Source: Mesorhizobium sp. B2-7-2 (lineage in GTDB: Bacteria; Pseudomonadota; Alphaproteobacteria; Rhizobiales; Rhizobiaceae). Taken from it: 64,000 bases of DNA. A program made the position numbers and the translations under genes. Shown piece after piece: positions 46,399 through 55,136 of the stretch (positions within the stretch are counted from its first letter, which is position 1; the number at the start of each line of letters is the position of its first letter). Below the pieces are notes generated by a model. The model did no database searches. It had not been told where the DNA came from and worked only from the letters and a program-made list of their open reading frames with translations. The stretch is from positions 124,001 through 188,000 of the forward strand of contig NZ_VFTZ01000004.1 in the NCBI RefSeq assembly GCF_006440775.1, read 5' to 3'.

Positions 46399-46488
46399 CA
46401 GATGAGGGGCAGCGCCAACCTTGAAATGCTGGCGCCGCCCCTCATCCGTCACTTCGTGATGCCTTCTCCCCGTTAACGGGGAGAAGGC
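46399..46488. repeat. RIME-like repeats between ehuB and ehuC
   Basis: Two inverted-repeat units. GATGAGGGGCAGCGCCA at 46401-46417 pairs with TGGCGCCGCCCCTCATC at 46430-46446. A perfect 28-base palindrome at 46461-46488 has half-site GCCTTCTCCCCGTT. Only 12 bases separate it from the ehuB stop. It lies within the operon on the transcribed strand. Confidence 0.85.
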
Positions 46489-46500
46489 AAAGGCCGCGTC

Positions 46501-47352
46501 CTACTTCGCCGCGCAGAGCTTCTCGCGCGTCGTCGACATCGCCGCCTTGGCCGAGAAGCCGTAGGGTTCGATGATCTTGGCGAACTCGCCGGACTTTTTC
46601 ATTTTGGCGAGCTCGACGTCATAGGCGTCGCGCAGTGCCTCGTCGCCTTTCTTGAAGGCCGCGCCATCGCAATAGACCGGCGCGCCCTGCACCGGCGCGA
46701 TCACTTCGAGGTTCGGGTCGTTGGCCTTCTTCATCAGGTCGTTGATCGAGAGCACAGGCAGCGAATAAGCGTCGATACGGCCGTCCTGCACCATCTTTAG
46801 GCCGCTCTGGCCATCCGGCACGACGACGACGCGATCGCGCGGCACGCCGGCATTGAGCGCCAGCTTCTCCTCGGTGCCGCCGCCCGGCGCGCCGACTGTG
46901 GCGGAGCTGTCCTTGGCGATGTCCTCGTAGCTCTTGAAGCCCTTCGGATTGCCCTTCTTCACCAGCATCGCTTCGGCATCGCAAAGCACCGGCTCGGAAT
47001 AGGCGACCGCCGCGCAGCGCTCCGGCTTCATGAACAGGCCGGCGGTGACGACGTCGAAGCGGCCGGCCTGCAGGCCGGGGATCATCGCGCCGTATTCGGA
47101 GATGGAAGCGACGATGTCGTTGACGCCGAGACGCTTGAAGATCTCGCGCGCCACGTCGGGAGCCGCGCCCGACACCTTGCCGTCGGCGGCGACCGCCGTA
47201 TAGGGCGGCTCGTTGGCGATGGCGACGCGGGCGAAGCCCTGCTGCTTGAGCTGCTCCAGCTTGGCGTCATCCGCCGACCGCGCGCCGGGGGCGAGCAGCA
47301 TCGCGGTGATCGCGAGGCCGGCGACGCCAGCCAGAATGCCAAGTTTCTTCAT
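46501..47352 (-). CDS. ehuB: Ectoine/hydroxyectoine-binding protein EhuB
   Basis: 283-residue periplasmic SBP_bac_3 protein. Signal peptide MKKLGILAGVAGLAITAMLL... with cleavage near ARS/ADD. Seen: ANEPPYTAVAADGKVSGAAPDVAREIFKRLG and the binding cleft segments GRFDVVTAGLFMKPERC, VGAPGGGTEEKLAL and DGRIDAYSLPVLSI. AAGGAG lies 9-10 bases before the ATG. The upstream gap to ehuA (96 bases) can form a GGGCGGCC/GGCCGTCCC hairpin, so together with the downstream repeat the ehuB message is bracketed by stem-loops. Confidence 0.93.
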   Translation of the reverse strand: MKKLGILAGVAGLAITAMLLAPGARSADDAKLEQLKQQGFARVAIANEPPYTAVAADGKVSGAAPDVAREIFKRLGVNDIVASISEYGAMIPGLQAGRFDVVTAGLFMKPERCAAVAYSEPVLCDAEAMLVKKGNPKGFKSYEDIAKDSSATVGAPGGGTEEKLALNAGVPRDRVVVVPDGQSGLKMVQDGRIDAYSLPVLSINDLMKKANDPNLEVIAPVQGAPVYCDGAAFKKGDEALRDAYDVELAKMKKSGEFAKIIEPYGFSAKAAMSTTREKLCAAK

Positions 47353-47448
47353 TGTTCCCAACTCCTTGTTTTGTCTTCTTGGTTTGCCTTGGTTCGGGAC
47401 GGCCTTTGGCCGCCCTTGGACGGCTTGCGCCGCCCGTTTGCATTGCGG

Positions 47449-48234
47449 TCAGACGCGATGTCCGGCCGCGATGATCTTCTTCAGGAAGCTCTGCGTTCTT
47501 TCCTGTTTGGGATGGCGGAAAATCTCATCGGGCTTGCCTTCCTCGACGATCCTGCCGCGGTCGAAGAACAGCACGCGATCGGCGAAGTCGTGGGCGAAGC
47601 CCATCTCATGGGTGACCAGAAGCATCGTCATGTCGGTCTCGGCGGCGAGCTTGCGCATGACGTTGAGCACTTCCTCGACGAGCTCCGGATCGAGCGCCGA
47701 GGTGACCTCGTCGAACAGCATGATCTTGGGCGACAGCGCCAATGCCCTGGCGATCGCCACGCGCTGCTTCTGGCCGCCGGAGAGCTGCGCCGGCATCGCC
47801 TTCGCCTTGTCCGCTAGTCCGACCATGTCGAGCAGTTCCATCGCCCGCTTCTCGGCGGCGGCGCGCGCGATGCCCTTGGTCAGCATCGGCGCCAGGGTCA
47901 CATTGTCCATGACGCATTTGTGCGGGAAGAGATTGAACAGCTGGAAGACCATGCCGATCTTCTGGCGCATCCTGGCCAGGTGCCGCTCGTCGGCCGGCAG
48001 CAACTGGCCGTTGCGCTCCATGTGGTAGAGCTGCTCGCCGTCGACCTGGATATGGCCGCCGTCGATCTTCTCCAGCGTCATCAGGATGCGCAGGATCGTC
48101 GTCTTGCCTGAGCCGGACGGGCCGATCAGCGCCAGCTTCTCGCCGGGCATGACCTGCATCGATAGGCCGTCCAGCACCTTGAAGGCGCCGAAGCTCTTCG
48201 AAATCGCATCAACCTTGATGATGGGCGCGGGCAA
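47449..48234 (-). CDS. ehuA: Ectoine/hydroxyectoine ABC transporter ATPase EhuA
   Basis: 261-residue amino-acid-type ATPase. Seen: Walker [11 protein letters not shown]-loop [17 protein letters not shown], signature [16 protein letters not shown], Walker [15 protein letters not shown] and the switch His in [17 protein letters not shown]. The start is the TTG at 48234; the only nearby ATG (48239) is out of frame and an in-frame stop lies nine codons upstream of the TTG. GGGGA is about 8 bases upstream. First structural gene of the uptake operon, following enuR by 136 bases that hold direct repeats. Confidence 0.92.
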   Translation of the reverse strand: MPAPIIKVDAISKSFGAFKVLDGLSMQVMPGEKLALIGPSGSGKTTILRILMTLEKIDGGHIQVDGEQLYHMERNGQLLPADERHLARMRQKIGMVFQLFNLFPHKCVMDNVTLAPMLTKGIARAAAEKRAMELLDMVGLADKAKAMPAQLSGGQKQRVAIARALALSPKIMLFDEVTSALDPELVEEVLNVMRKLAAETDMTMLLVTHEMGFAHDFADRVLFFDRGRIVEEGKPDEIFRHPKQERTQSFLKKIIAAGHRV

Positions 48235-48288
48235 TCCATGTCCCCGTTCTGGAGAAGCCTATGCCCTTAACGATGCGAAACGCGCCAA

Positions 48289-48322
48289 ATCATGTCAATT
48301 GAGAAAATAATATCATGACAAT
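48289..48322. promoter_or_regulatory. Direct repeats upstream of ehuA, candidate EnuR operator
   Basis: ATCATGTCAAT (48289-48299) and ATCATGACAAT (48312-48322) match at 10 of 11 positions with a 23-base offset, about two helical turns. On the transcribed (minus) strand they read ATTGACATGAT and ATTGTCATGAT, and the TTGACA inside the proximal copy could be a -35 hexamer. The segment is AT-rich against its surroundings. MocR-type regulators are known to use direct repeats. Confidence 0.55.
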
Positions 48323-48370
48323 ATTTTTCGGCGCCGCACAATTTCAGGGCAATCTGGCTCCACTTGTGCA

Positions 48371-49756
48371 TCAGATGGCGAGCAGGAGATGCTCCGGATC
48401 GCCGAGCAACAGCTTGGCGACAACGCTCAGGCCGGCGCGCAGTTCCCCCTCGGTGGTCGATCCGAGCGAGATGCGCACGGCCGGATGCCACGGCGTGTCG
48501 ACGATGCGGAACGAGGTGCCCGGCGCGATCGCCACTCCGCGCAGGCGCGCCTGCGCGACAAAGCTCTCCTCGGCCCGGTCGCCCGGCAGCTCGAGCCACA
48601 GATGCAGCCCGTCGCGGTGACAGCGATAGTCGACGCCGGCCAGCACTTCCGCAGCAATCTCCTGCCGGCGCCTCAGCGCGCCGCGCTGCCAGTTGACCAG
48701 TTCCATCGCGGTGCCGTCGGTCACCCAGCGGGTGGCGATTTCCGCCACCATCGGCGTCGCCATCCAGTTCGAGACGAGATGGCGGTTGGCGACGGCCGCG
48801 ACATAGCGGTCCGGTACCGCGAGATAGCCGATGCGCAGGCCTGGCACGACGATTTTGGTGAAGGAGGTGACGTAGAGTGTCCGCTCCGGCGCAAAGGCGG
48901 CAACCGCCGGCGGCCGGCCTTCAACCAGCGGCCCGAGTACGTCGTTCTCGATGATGGCGACGTCATGCTTGCGGGCAACCGCCGCGATCTGCTCGCGCCT
49001 TGTGGCGTCCATAAGCGTCGCCGTCGGGTTGATCACAGACGGCTGAACGAACACAGCGCGGATGTCCGAGAGGCGGCAGGCCGCGTCGAGCGCTTCGGGG
49101 ACCAGCCCGTTGCCGTCGATCGGCAGGCCTTCGAGGTTGAAGCCGAGATAGCGCGCAAGCGGGATCAGCGTGTGGTGGCCGATCGCTTCGGTAGCGACTG
49201 TCGAGCCGGGCGGCGCGACGCTCATCAGCGCCACCGTCATGCCGGCGGTCGCGCCGTTGGTCAGGCTGATGTTCTGCGGCGAGGCTTCAAGGCCGCAAAG
49301 TTTCAGCCATTCGACCGCGACCGCGCGGTGGCGCGGGAAAACCATGTTCGGCCGGAACGATAGCGCCGAGCTCGACGGCAGGTTCTCGGCCAGCCAGCCC
49401 AGCGCCTGCTTCAGTTTCTCCAGATGCATCGGCTCGCAGACCGGCTTCAGGATCGAGAGGTCGATGACCTCGCCCAGCCGTTCCGGGATATAGGGCGGCT
49501 CGGGCTCGCGGCGCTGCGTCTGCACGAAGCTGCCGCGGCCGACCTCGCCGGAAATCAGTCCCCGGCGGATCAACTCCTCATAGGCGCGGCTGACGGTCTG
49601 CACCGAAAGCTTCAGATCGTCCGCCAGCCGGCGGTGCGTCGGCAGCCGCGTGCCGTTGGCCAGCCGCCCGTCATGGATGGCGCGCGCGAACTGGTCGGCC
49701 AGCGAGAGATAGGCCGGTCGGCGGATGAGAGCAGGATCTGGCTGCCATGATGTCAT
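48371..49756 (-). CDS. enuR: MocR/GntR-type ectoine regulator EnuR
   Basis: 461 residues. N-terminal GntR winged helix at about 12-80 (PAYLSLADQFARAIHDGRLANGTRLPTHRRLADDLKLSVQTVSRAYEELIRRGLI) joined to an aminotransferase-like domain with the PLP lysine Lys301 in YVTSFTKIVVPGLRIGY. In Ruegeria pomeroyi EnuR represses the ectoine import/catabolic genes and is released when N-alpha-acetyl-diaminobutyrate or diaminobutyrate reacts with its bound PLP. It sits upstream of ehuA on the same strand and divergent from asnC, as in known loci. Confidence 0.92.
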   Translation of the reverse strand: MTSWQPDPALIRRPAYLSLADQFARAIHDGRLANGTRLPTHRRLADDLKLSVQTVSRAYEELIRRGLISGEVGRGSFVQTQRREPEPPYIPERLGEVIDLSILKPVCEPMHLEKLKQALGWLAENLPSSSALSFRPNMVFPRHRAVAVEWLKLCGLEASPQNISLTNGATAGMTVALMSVAPPGSTVATEAIGHHTLIPLARYLGFNLEGLPIDGNGLVPEALDAACRLSDIRAVFVQPSVINPTATLMDATRREQIAAVARKHDVAIIENDVLGPLVEGRPPAVAAFAPERTLYVTSFTKIVVPGLRIGYLAVPDRYVAAVANRHLVSNWMATPMVAEIATRWVTDGTAMELVNWQRGALRRRQEIAAEVLAGVDYRCHRDGLHLWLELPGDRAEESFVAQARLRGVAIAPGTSFRIVDTPWHPAVRISLGSTTEGELRAGLSVVAKLLLGDPEHLLLAI

Positions 49757-49838
49757 GACTTATTAGAGATCGAAATCAGTGCAATTGACAATCGAAATAA
49801 TGCATCGTCATGGTGTCCGCAACAAAAGGCGGACCCGC
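49757..49838. promoter_or_regulatory. Divergent enuR-asnC gap
   Basis: 82 AT-rich bases. Holds CAATTGACAATCG (49782-49794), whose TTGACA could be a -35 for asnC, and, overlapping the enuR start, ATGATGTCATGAC (49747-49759). Both words resemble halves of the direct repeats before ehuA, so EnuR may also act here. No single clear dyad is visible. Confidence 0.35.
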
Positions 49839-50324
49839 ATGGCGGCAGCGAAACTCGACCCGATCGACCTCAGGATTCTCGACGCCATCCAGCGCGACGG
49901 ACGCATCACCAAGCTCGCGCTGGCCGAGAAGGTCGGCCTGTCGCCGACGCCGTGCTGGATGCGGCTGCGCAAGCTGGAGAAGGCCGGCATCGTCTCCGGC
50001 TATCACGCCGCGATCGCCATCCGTGTCATCGCGCCGGTGGCGACCGTGCTGATGGAGGTGACCCTGGCCAACCACCGCCAGGCGGACTTCGACCGCTTCG
50101 AGCGGGTGGTGCGCGATATCCCGGAGATCGTTGCCTGCTGGTCGGTGGGCGGCGGCGTCGACTACGTGCTGAAAGTGATGGCGCGCGACATCGACGCCTA
50201 TCAGCGGCTGGTCGACGGCTTGCTTGAGCGCGAGATCGGCATCGACCGCTACTTCACCTACATCGTCACCAAGACGGTCAAGGACGAGACCGTGCTGCCG
50301 GTGGCCGATCTGCTGCCGGAATAA
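49839..50324 (+). CDS. doeX: Lrp/AsnC-family regulator of ectoine catabolism
   Basis: 161 residues. N-terminal helix-turn-helix (LDPIDLRILDAIQRDGRITKLALAEKVGLSPTPCWMRLRKLEKAGIVSGYHA) followed by a RAM ligand-binding domain (RFERVVRDIPEIVACWSVGGGVDYVLKVMARDIDAYQRLVDGLL). Called asnC in Sinorhizobium and DoeX in Halomonas ectoine clusters. The ATG at 49839 is chosen because AGGCGGA lies 7 bases upstream. Its downstream gene doeC is 417 bases away, with a foldback element between. Confidence 0.88.
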   Translation: MAAAKLDPIDLRILDAIQRDGRITKLALAEKVGLSPTPCWMRLRKLEKAGIVSGYHAAIAIRVIAPVATVLMEVTLANHRQADFDRFERVVRDIPEIVACWSVGGGVDYVLKVMARDIDAYQRLVDGLLEREIGIDRYFTYIVTKTVKDETVLPVADLLPE

Positions 50325-50340
50325 GGGTGAGTCGGTCCCA

Positions 50341-50572
50341 CGATCAGCGTGGAGATTAGCCGAAATGTCCGCTACTTCGTCATCCACGGGCGGAGCAAGG
50401 AGCGAAGCGACGCGGCGCAGACCCGAGGATCCATTCCGTGACTTTGAGGCGTTGCAACGGTGCAGAATTCTGCTCCGCTGTGCCCTTCGATCAAGGTCAC
50501 GGAATGGATCCTCGGGTCTACGCGTCCGCTTCGCTTCCGCTCCGCCCGTGGATGACGAAGTTGTGGAGGCTC
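50341..50572. repeat. Foldback intergenic element, copy 2
   Basis: Ends CGTCATCCACGGGCGGAGCA and CTCCGCCCGTGGATGACG are inverted copies; the inner GGATCCATTCCGTGAC and GTCACGGAATGGATCC also pair exactly. The central region carries GCAGAATTCTGC. The outer word GGAGATTAGCCGAAA precedes it. Most similar to copy 1 (24060-24285). It occupies the gap between asnC/doeX and doeC and would form a hairpin of more than 80 paired bases in a read-through transcript. Confidence 0.8.
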
Positions 50573-50741
50573 GGCCAATTTCACCGTTTGGTGGCATCCG
50601 GCGGCTGGCCAGCCAGAGAGATCGTCTGCTTCCGCACGCCAATAGAGACAATCTCTCTCTGTCAACCTGCCGAAACAGCCTCTTTGTCTCGATCGTGCGA
50701 CTAGTCTCTCCATATCGCCTCGGCACCGGGAGACCCGACTG
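50573..50741 (+). promoter_or_regulatory. Likely doeC upstream region
   Basis: Lower-GC segment rich in GAGAC/GTCTC words: AGAGACAATCTCTCTCTGTC at 50644-50663, TTGTCTCGATCG at 50684-50695 and AGTCTCTCC at 50703-50711. These spaced copies could be binding sites for the AsnC-type regulator, but no matching consensus is known to me. CGGGAGA about 8 bases before the ATG is the ribosome binding site. Confidence 0.3.
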
Positions 50742-52235
50742 ATGTCCGCGCATTTTGCCCGTACGAACCACCATGACGCGCTCGACCGCCTCGCCGATCG
50801 CCGGCTGCTGCGCGCGCTCGCCTATGTCGACGGCCACTGGACGGCGAGCGAAGCGGCGGCAAGTTTTGAGGTTACCGATCCGGCCACCGGCGCTACCGTC
50901 GCCTTTGTCGCCGCGCTCGATGCCGACCAGACGACAAAGGCGATCAATGCCGCGTCACGCGCATTTCCCGCTTGGCGCTCGGCGCTGCCGCAGGAGCGCT
51001 CGAAAATTCTGCGAAAATGGTTCGATTTGATCATCGCCGCCAAGGATGATCTGGCGCTGTTGATGACGCTCGAGCAGGGCAAGCCGCTGAAGGAATCGCT
51101 TGGCGAGATCGACTACGCCGCGTCCTTTGTCGAGTGGTATGCCGAGGAAGCGAAACGCCTCAACGCCGAAAGCGTCACCAGCCATCTGCCGAATGCCGAG
51201 ATGTCGGTGCGCCGCGAGCCGCTCGGTGTCGTCGGCGTAGTGACGCCCTGGAATTTTCCGTCGGCCATGCTCACCCGCAAAGCCGCTGCGGCGCTCGCCG
51301 CCGGCTGCACCATCGTGGCGCACCCGTCCTCGGAAACGCCGCTGTCGGCTTTGGCGCTGGCCGAGCTCGGCGAGCGTGCCGGGCTGCCGGCAGGCGTCTT
51401 CAACGTCGTCACCGGTAATGCGCGCACCATCGTTGGCGCGATGTGCGCCGATGCGCGGGTCCGCGCCATGAGCTTCACCGGCTCGACCGAAGTCGGCCGG
51501 CTGATCGCCGCGCAGAGCGCGCCGACGATGAAACGGCTGGTGATGGAGCTCGGCGGCCACGCGCCGCTGATCGTCTTCGACGACGCCGATATCGACAAGG
51601 CCGTCAAGATCGCGCTCGATGCCAAATTCGCCACCTCCGGCCAGGATTGCCTCGCCGCCAACCGCATCTATGTGCAGCGGCCGATCTATGATCGCTTCTG
51701 CGCCGCTTTCGCCCGTCGCATCGAGCAACTCCGCACCGGCAACGGCCTATCCGCTGACGCCGATATCGGGCCGCTGATGCATGAGCGCGCGGTGAAGAAG
51801 GTCGAGGAGCAAGTCGCCGATGCGCTCACCCACGGCGCGCGCTGCCTGACCGGCGGCAAGCGTCACGCGGCCGGCCCGCTGTTTTACCAGCCGACGCTGC
51901 TCGCCGATGTGCCGGACGCCGCTCTGATCATGCGCGAAGAAACCTTCGGCCCTATCGCGGCTGTGACGCCGTTCGACGACGAGGCGGAAGTCGTCGCCCG
52001 CGCCAACGCCACCGAATACGGCCTCGTTGCCTATGTCGTCACCGAAAACGGCGCGCGGCAGGCGCGCATGGGCCGCGCCCTGGAGTACGGCATGGTCGCG
52101 ATCAACCGGGTCAAGATCACCGGCGCGCCGATCCCCTTCGGCGGCGTCAAGCAATCCGGCATCGGCCGCGAGGGCTCGCGCCACGGCCTCGAAGCCTTCA
52201 CCGATCTGAAATACCTCTGCCTCGACGTAGCCTAA
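50742..52235 (+). CDS. doeC: Aldehyde dehydrogenase, aspartate-semialdehyde oxidising (DoeC)
   Basis: 497-residue NAD(P)-dependent ALDH. Seen: VTPWNFPSAMLTRKAAAALAAGCT, the SFTGSTEVGRLI cofactor loop, the general-base Glu in MELGGHAPLIVFDDAD and the nucleophile Cys303 in TSGQDCLAANRIYV, then EETFGPIAAVTPF and GRALEYGMVAIN. The sequence reads as succinate-semialdehyde dehydrogenase-like, and the Sinorhizobium homologue is called ssd. In Halomonas the DoeC enzyme oxidises aspartate semialdehyde to aspartate. Context favours that role. Followed by doeD after 34 bases. Confidence 0.9.
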   Translation: MSAHFARTNHHDALDRLADRRLLRALAYVDGHWTASEAAASFEVTDPATGATVAFVAALDADQTTKAINAASRAFPAWRSALPQERSKILRKWFDLIIAAKDDLALLMTLEQGKPLKESLGEIDYAASFVEWYAEEAKRLNAESVTSHLPNAEMSVRREPLGVVGVVTPWNFPSAMLTRKAAAALAAGCTIVAHPSSETPLSALALAELGERAGLPAGVFNVVTGNARTIVGAMCADARVRAMSFTGSTEVGRLIAAQSAPTMKRLVMELGGHAPLIVFDDADIDKAVKIALDAKFATSGQDCLAANRIYVQRPIYDRFCAAFARRIEQLRTGNGLSADADIGPLMHERAVKKVEEQVADALTHGARCLTGGKRHAAGPLFYQPTLLADVPDAALIMREETFGPIAAVTPFDDEAEVVARANATEYGLVAYVVTENGARQARMGRALEYGMVAINRVKITGAPIPFGGVKQSGIGREGSRHGLEAFTDLKYLCLDVA

Positions 52236-52269
52236 GCTGCGTAGGCCTCATTCTCGTCAGGAGTCAAAA

Positions 52270-53649
52270 ATGCTCGAACAGTCCAACGAACTCTCCGCCT
52301 GGGATCGCGACCACTTCTTCCATCCCTCGACGCATATGGGCACGCACGCGCGCGGTGAATCGCCGGCCCGCATCATGGCCGGCGGCGAAGGCGTCACCAT
52401 CTGGGACAACACCGGCAAGAAGAGCATCGATGCCTTCGCCGGCCTCTATTGCGTCAATGTCGGTTACGGCCGCCAGAAGATCGCCGATGCCATCGCCGAG
52501 CAGGCGAAGAACCTCGCCTACTACCACGCCTATGTTGGCCACGGCACCGAAGCCTCGATCACGCTTGCCAAGATGATCATCGACCGCGCGCCGAAGGGCA
52601 TGAGCCGAGTCTATTTCGGCCTCTCCGGCTCCGATGCCAACGAGACCAACATCAAGCTGATCTGGTATTACAACAACGTTCTCGGCCGGCCCGAGAAGAA
52701 GAAGATCATCTCGCGCTGGCGCGGCTATCACGGCTCGGGCGTCATGACCGGCTCGCTGACCGGGCTCGAGCTGTTCCACAATGCCTTCGACCTGCCGCGC
52801 GCGCCGATCATGCATACCGAAGCGCCGTATTATTTCCGCCGCGCCGACCGCTCGATGAGCGAGGAGCAGTTCTCGCAATATTGCGCCGACAAGCTTGAGG
52901 AGATGATCCTGGCCGAGGGCCCTGACACGGTCGCAGCCTTCATCGGCGAACCGATCCTCGGCACCGGCGGCATCGTTCCGCCGCCGGCCGGATATTGGGC
53001 AAAGATTCAGGCCGTGCTCAACAAATACGACGTGCTGCTCGTCGCCGACGAGGTGGTGACCGGCTTTGGTCGTCTCGGCACCATGTTCGGCTCCGACCAT
53101 TATGGTATCAAGCCGGACCTGATCACCATCGCCAAGGGCCTGACCTCGGCCTATGCGCCGCTTTCCGGCGTCATCGTCGCCGACAAGGTCTGGCAGGTGC
53201 TGGTCAAGGGCTCGGACAAGCTGGGCTCGCTTGGCCATGGCTGGACCTATTCGGCGCACCCGATCTGCGTTGCCGCCGGTGTCGCCAATCTCGAGCTGAT
53301 CGACGAGATGGACCTGGTCCGGAACGCCGGCGAGACCGGTGCTTACTTCCGCGCTGAGCTTGCCAAGGCCGTCGGCGGCCACCGGAATGTCGGCGAGGTG
53401 CGCGGCGACGGCATGCTGGCCGCAATCGAGTTCGTCAAGGACCGCGACGACCGCGTCTTCTTCGATCCGGCTCTGAAGGTCGGGCCGCAGATCGCCACCG
53501 CGCTAGCGGCAAGCGGCGTCATCGGCCGCGCCATGCCGCAGGGCGACATCCTCGGTTTCGCGCCGCCGCTCTGCCTGACGCGCGAGGAAGCCGACATCAT
53601 CGTCGCCAAGACCGCCAACGCGGTGAACAGCGTATTGGCCAGCATCTGA
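52270..53649 (+). CDS. doeD: Diaminobutyrate transaminase (DoeD)
   Basis: 459-residue class III aminotransferase. Seen: HGTEASITLAKMI, the PLP-phosphate region FGLSGSDANETNIKLIWYYNNVLGRPEKKKIISRWRGYHGSG, the cofactor Asp in LLVADEVVTGFGRLG and the Schiff-base lysine Lys289 in ITIAKGLTSAYAPLSG. Expected to convert L-2,4-diaminobutyrate to aspartate beta-semialdehyde, linking DoeB to DoeC. It is close in appearance to omega-amino acid:pyruvate transaminases, so specificity rests on context. A gene for a reductase-like protein starts 22 bases after its stop. Confidence 0.9.
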   Translation: MLEQSNELSAWDRDHFFHPSTHMGTHARGESPARIMAGGEGVTIWDNTGKKSIDAFAGLYCVNVGYGRQKIADAIAEQAKNLAYYHAYVGHGTEASITLAKMIIDRAPKGMSRVYFGLSGSDANETNIKLIWYYNNVLGRPEKKKIISRWRGYHGSGVMTGSLTGLELFHNAFDLPRAPIMHTEAPYYFRRADRSMSEEQFSQYCADKLEEMILAEGPDTVAAFIGEPILGTGGIVPPPAGYWAKIQAVLNKYDVLLVADEVVTGFGRLGTMFGSDHYGIKPDLITIAKGLTSAYAPLSGVIVADKVWQVLVKGSDKLGSLGHGWTYSAHPICVAAGVANLELIDEMDLVRNAGETGAYFRAELAKAVGGHRNVGEVRGDGMLAAIEFVKDRDDRVFFDPALKVGPQIATALAASGVIGRAMPQGDILGFAPPLCLTREEADIIVAKTANAVNSVLASI

Positions 53650-53671
53650 GAAGTGACATCCGAGAAGCGAC

Positions 53672-54772
53672 ATGAATGCCATGACAAGAACTCTTCCCGC
53701 CACAATGGCGGCCGTGCAGCTTACGGGCCATGGCGGGCTTGAGAAGCTCGTCTACCGCACCGATGTGAAGGTGCCGGCACCTGCCGCCGGCGAGGTGCTG
53801 GTCAAGGTCAGCGCCTGCGGCATGAACAACACCGATGTCTGGGTGCGCCAGGGCGCTTATGGCACTGAAGAAGATGCGGCTGCAGTATCGACCTGGCGTC
53901 GGCAAGGCAACACGCTCACCTTCCCGCGCATCCAGGGCACCGACACGGTTGGCATGATCGTCGCCGTCGGCGACGGCGTGCCTGCGAACCGCATCGGCGA
54001 GCGCGTCATGGTCGACTTCTCGATCTATAACCGCGACGATGATTCGCTGGCCGACATCGACTATATGGGCCACGGCCGTGACGGCGGTTATGCCGAATAC
54101 CAGGCGCTGCCGGCCGAGAACGCGCATGTCGTCGATACCGATCTGAGCGATGTCGAGCTAGCCACCTTCTGCTGCGCCTATCTCACCGGCGAGCAGATGC
54201 TGGAGCGGGCGGGCTTGAAAGCCGGCGAGCGTGTGCTGGTCACCGGCGCCTCCGGCGGTGTCGGCTCCGGCGTCGTGCAACTGGCAAGGGCGCGCGGCGC
54301 CATCCCCTACGCCGTCGTCGGCAAGGGCAAGGAACAGGCCGTGCTCGACATCGGCGCCGAGAAGGTGATCACGCGCGGCGTGGCCGACCTGCTCACCGCC
54401 GTCAACGAAGCGACGGACGGCGAGCCCGTCGATGTGGTCGCCGACCTCGTCGGCGGCGCCATCTTCAACGACCTTTTGCGTATCCTGCGGCCCGAAGGCC
54501 GCTACACCACGGCCGGCGCCATTGCCGGGCCGGTGGTGCAGCTCGACCTCCGCACCATGTATCTGAAGCAGCTCCAACTCCACGGCTCGAGCCAAGGCAC
54601 GCGGGCGGATTTCCGCCGCATCGTGCGCTACATCGAGGAAAAGAAGATCAAGCCGCTGGTCGGCGGCGTCTACAAACTGTCGGATTTCCACCGCGCCCAG
54701 ACCAACTTCATGGCCAAGGACTTCGTCGGCAAGCTGGTGGTGGTGCCGGACGCGATGTGGATCGGCGCCTGA
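53672..54772 (+). CDS. Quinone oxidoreductase-like MDR protein in the ectoine cluster
   Basis: 366-residue medium-chain dehydrogenase/reductase. GroES-like N-terminal domain (EVLVKVSACGMNNTDVWVRQGAYG), then a Rossmann domain with VLVTGASGGVGSGVVQLARARGA. The usual zinc-ADH GHE motif is replaced by GTDTVG, so the catalytic zinc is probably absent and a quinone-oxidoreductase-like reductase is more likely. It lies 22 bases after doeD, is likely cotranscribed and probably has a role in ectoine or hydroxyectoine breakdown or in aldehyde detoxification, but none is established. Confidence 0.8.
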   Translation: MNAMTRTLPATMAAVQLTGHGGLEKLVYRTDVKVPAPAAGEVLVKVSACGMNNTDVWVRQGAYGTEEDAAAVSTWRRQGNTLTFPRIQGTDTVGMIVAVGDGVPANRIGERVMVDFSIYNRDDDSLADIDYMGHGRDGGYAEYQALPAENAHVVDTDLSDVELATFCCAYLTGEQMLERAGLKAGERVLVTGASGGVGSGVVQLARARGAIPYAVVGKGKEQAVLDIGAEKVITRGVADLLTAVNEATDGEPVDVVADLVGGAIFNDLLRILRPEGRYTTAGAIAGPVVQLDLRTMYLKQLQLHGSSQGTRADFRRIVRYIEEKKIKPLVGGVYKLSDFHRAQTNFMAKDFVGKLVVVPDAMWIGA

Positions 54773-54775
54773 CCA

Positions 54776-54852
54776 GGAAAGAGGCCGGCTCGGGCTCGGC
54801 GGTTCGCCGTAGCCTTCCGTCCAGAATTGCGTAAAAGCAAAGAGATAGGACG
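54776..54852. repeat. Rhizobiales intergenic repeat, copy 2 (degenerate)
   Basis: Shares CAGGAAA, GGTTCGCCGTAGCCTTCCGT and GAATTGCGTAAAAGCAAAGAGATAG with the copy at 31399-31490, but the left palindrome arm is altered. It lies in a 364-base gap between the MDR gene and the first caspase-like gene. The rest of the gap (to 55136) holds no convincing gene; an AGGGA before the 55137 ATG is the likely ribosome binding site. Confidence 0.6.
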
Positions 54853-55136
54853 TTTTCGCCGTTCCCATGAAACGCTGTGGCGTCACAGACACGCAGCGCT
54901 GCGGAGGCGTGGCTCGCCGATGGCGATCCTGCATCGACAGACGGCGACGCGCTTACCCAGGTCATTGCGGCGCCGAGGTCTCTGCGTTATTTTAGCAGTT
55001 GATTGAATGCGCGATCTGCCTTGCCATCGCAGGCGCGTTCCTTGCCGTCTTGGCAGATTGTGAAGTCTTTAACAGACCGCCATGCCGCAAGCTGCGTTCT
55101 TGTGGCCGATGGGTGATAGCAGTTAGGGATTTTACC

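Noticed and set aside
48371..49756. Catabolic aminotransferase
   Set aside because: Although it holds a PLP lysine and aminotransferase fold, the N-terminal GntR winged helix and the position beside ehu/asnC identify it as the regulator EnuR.
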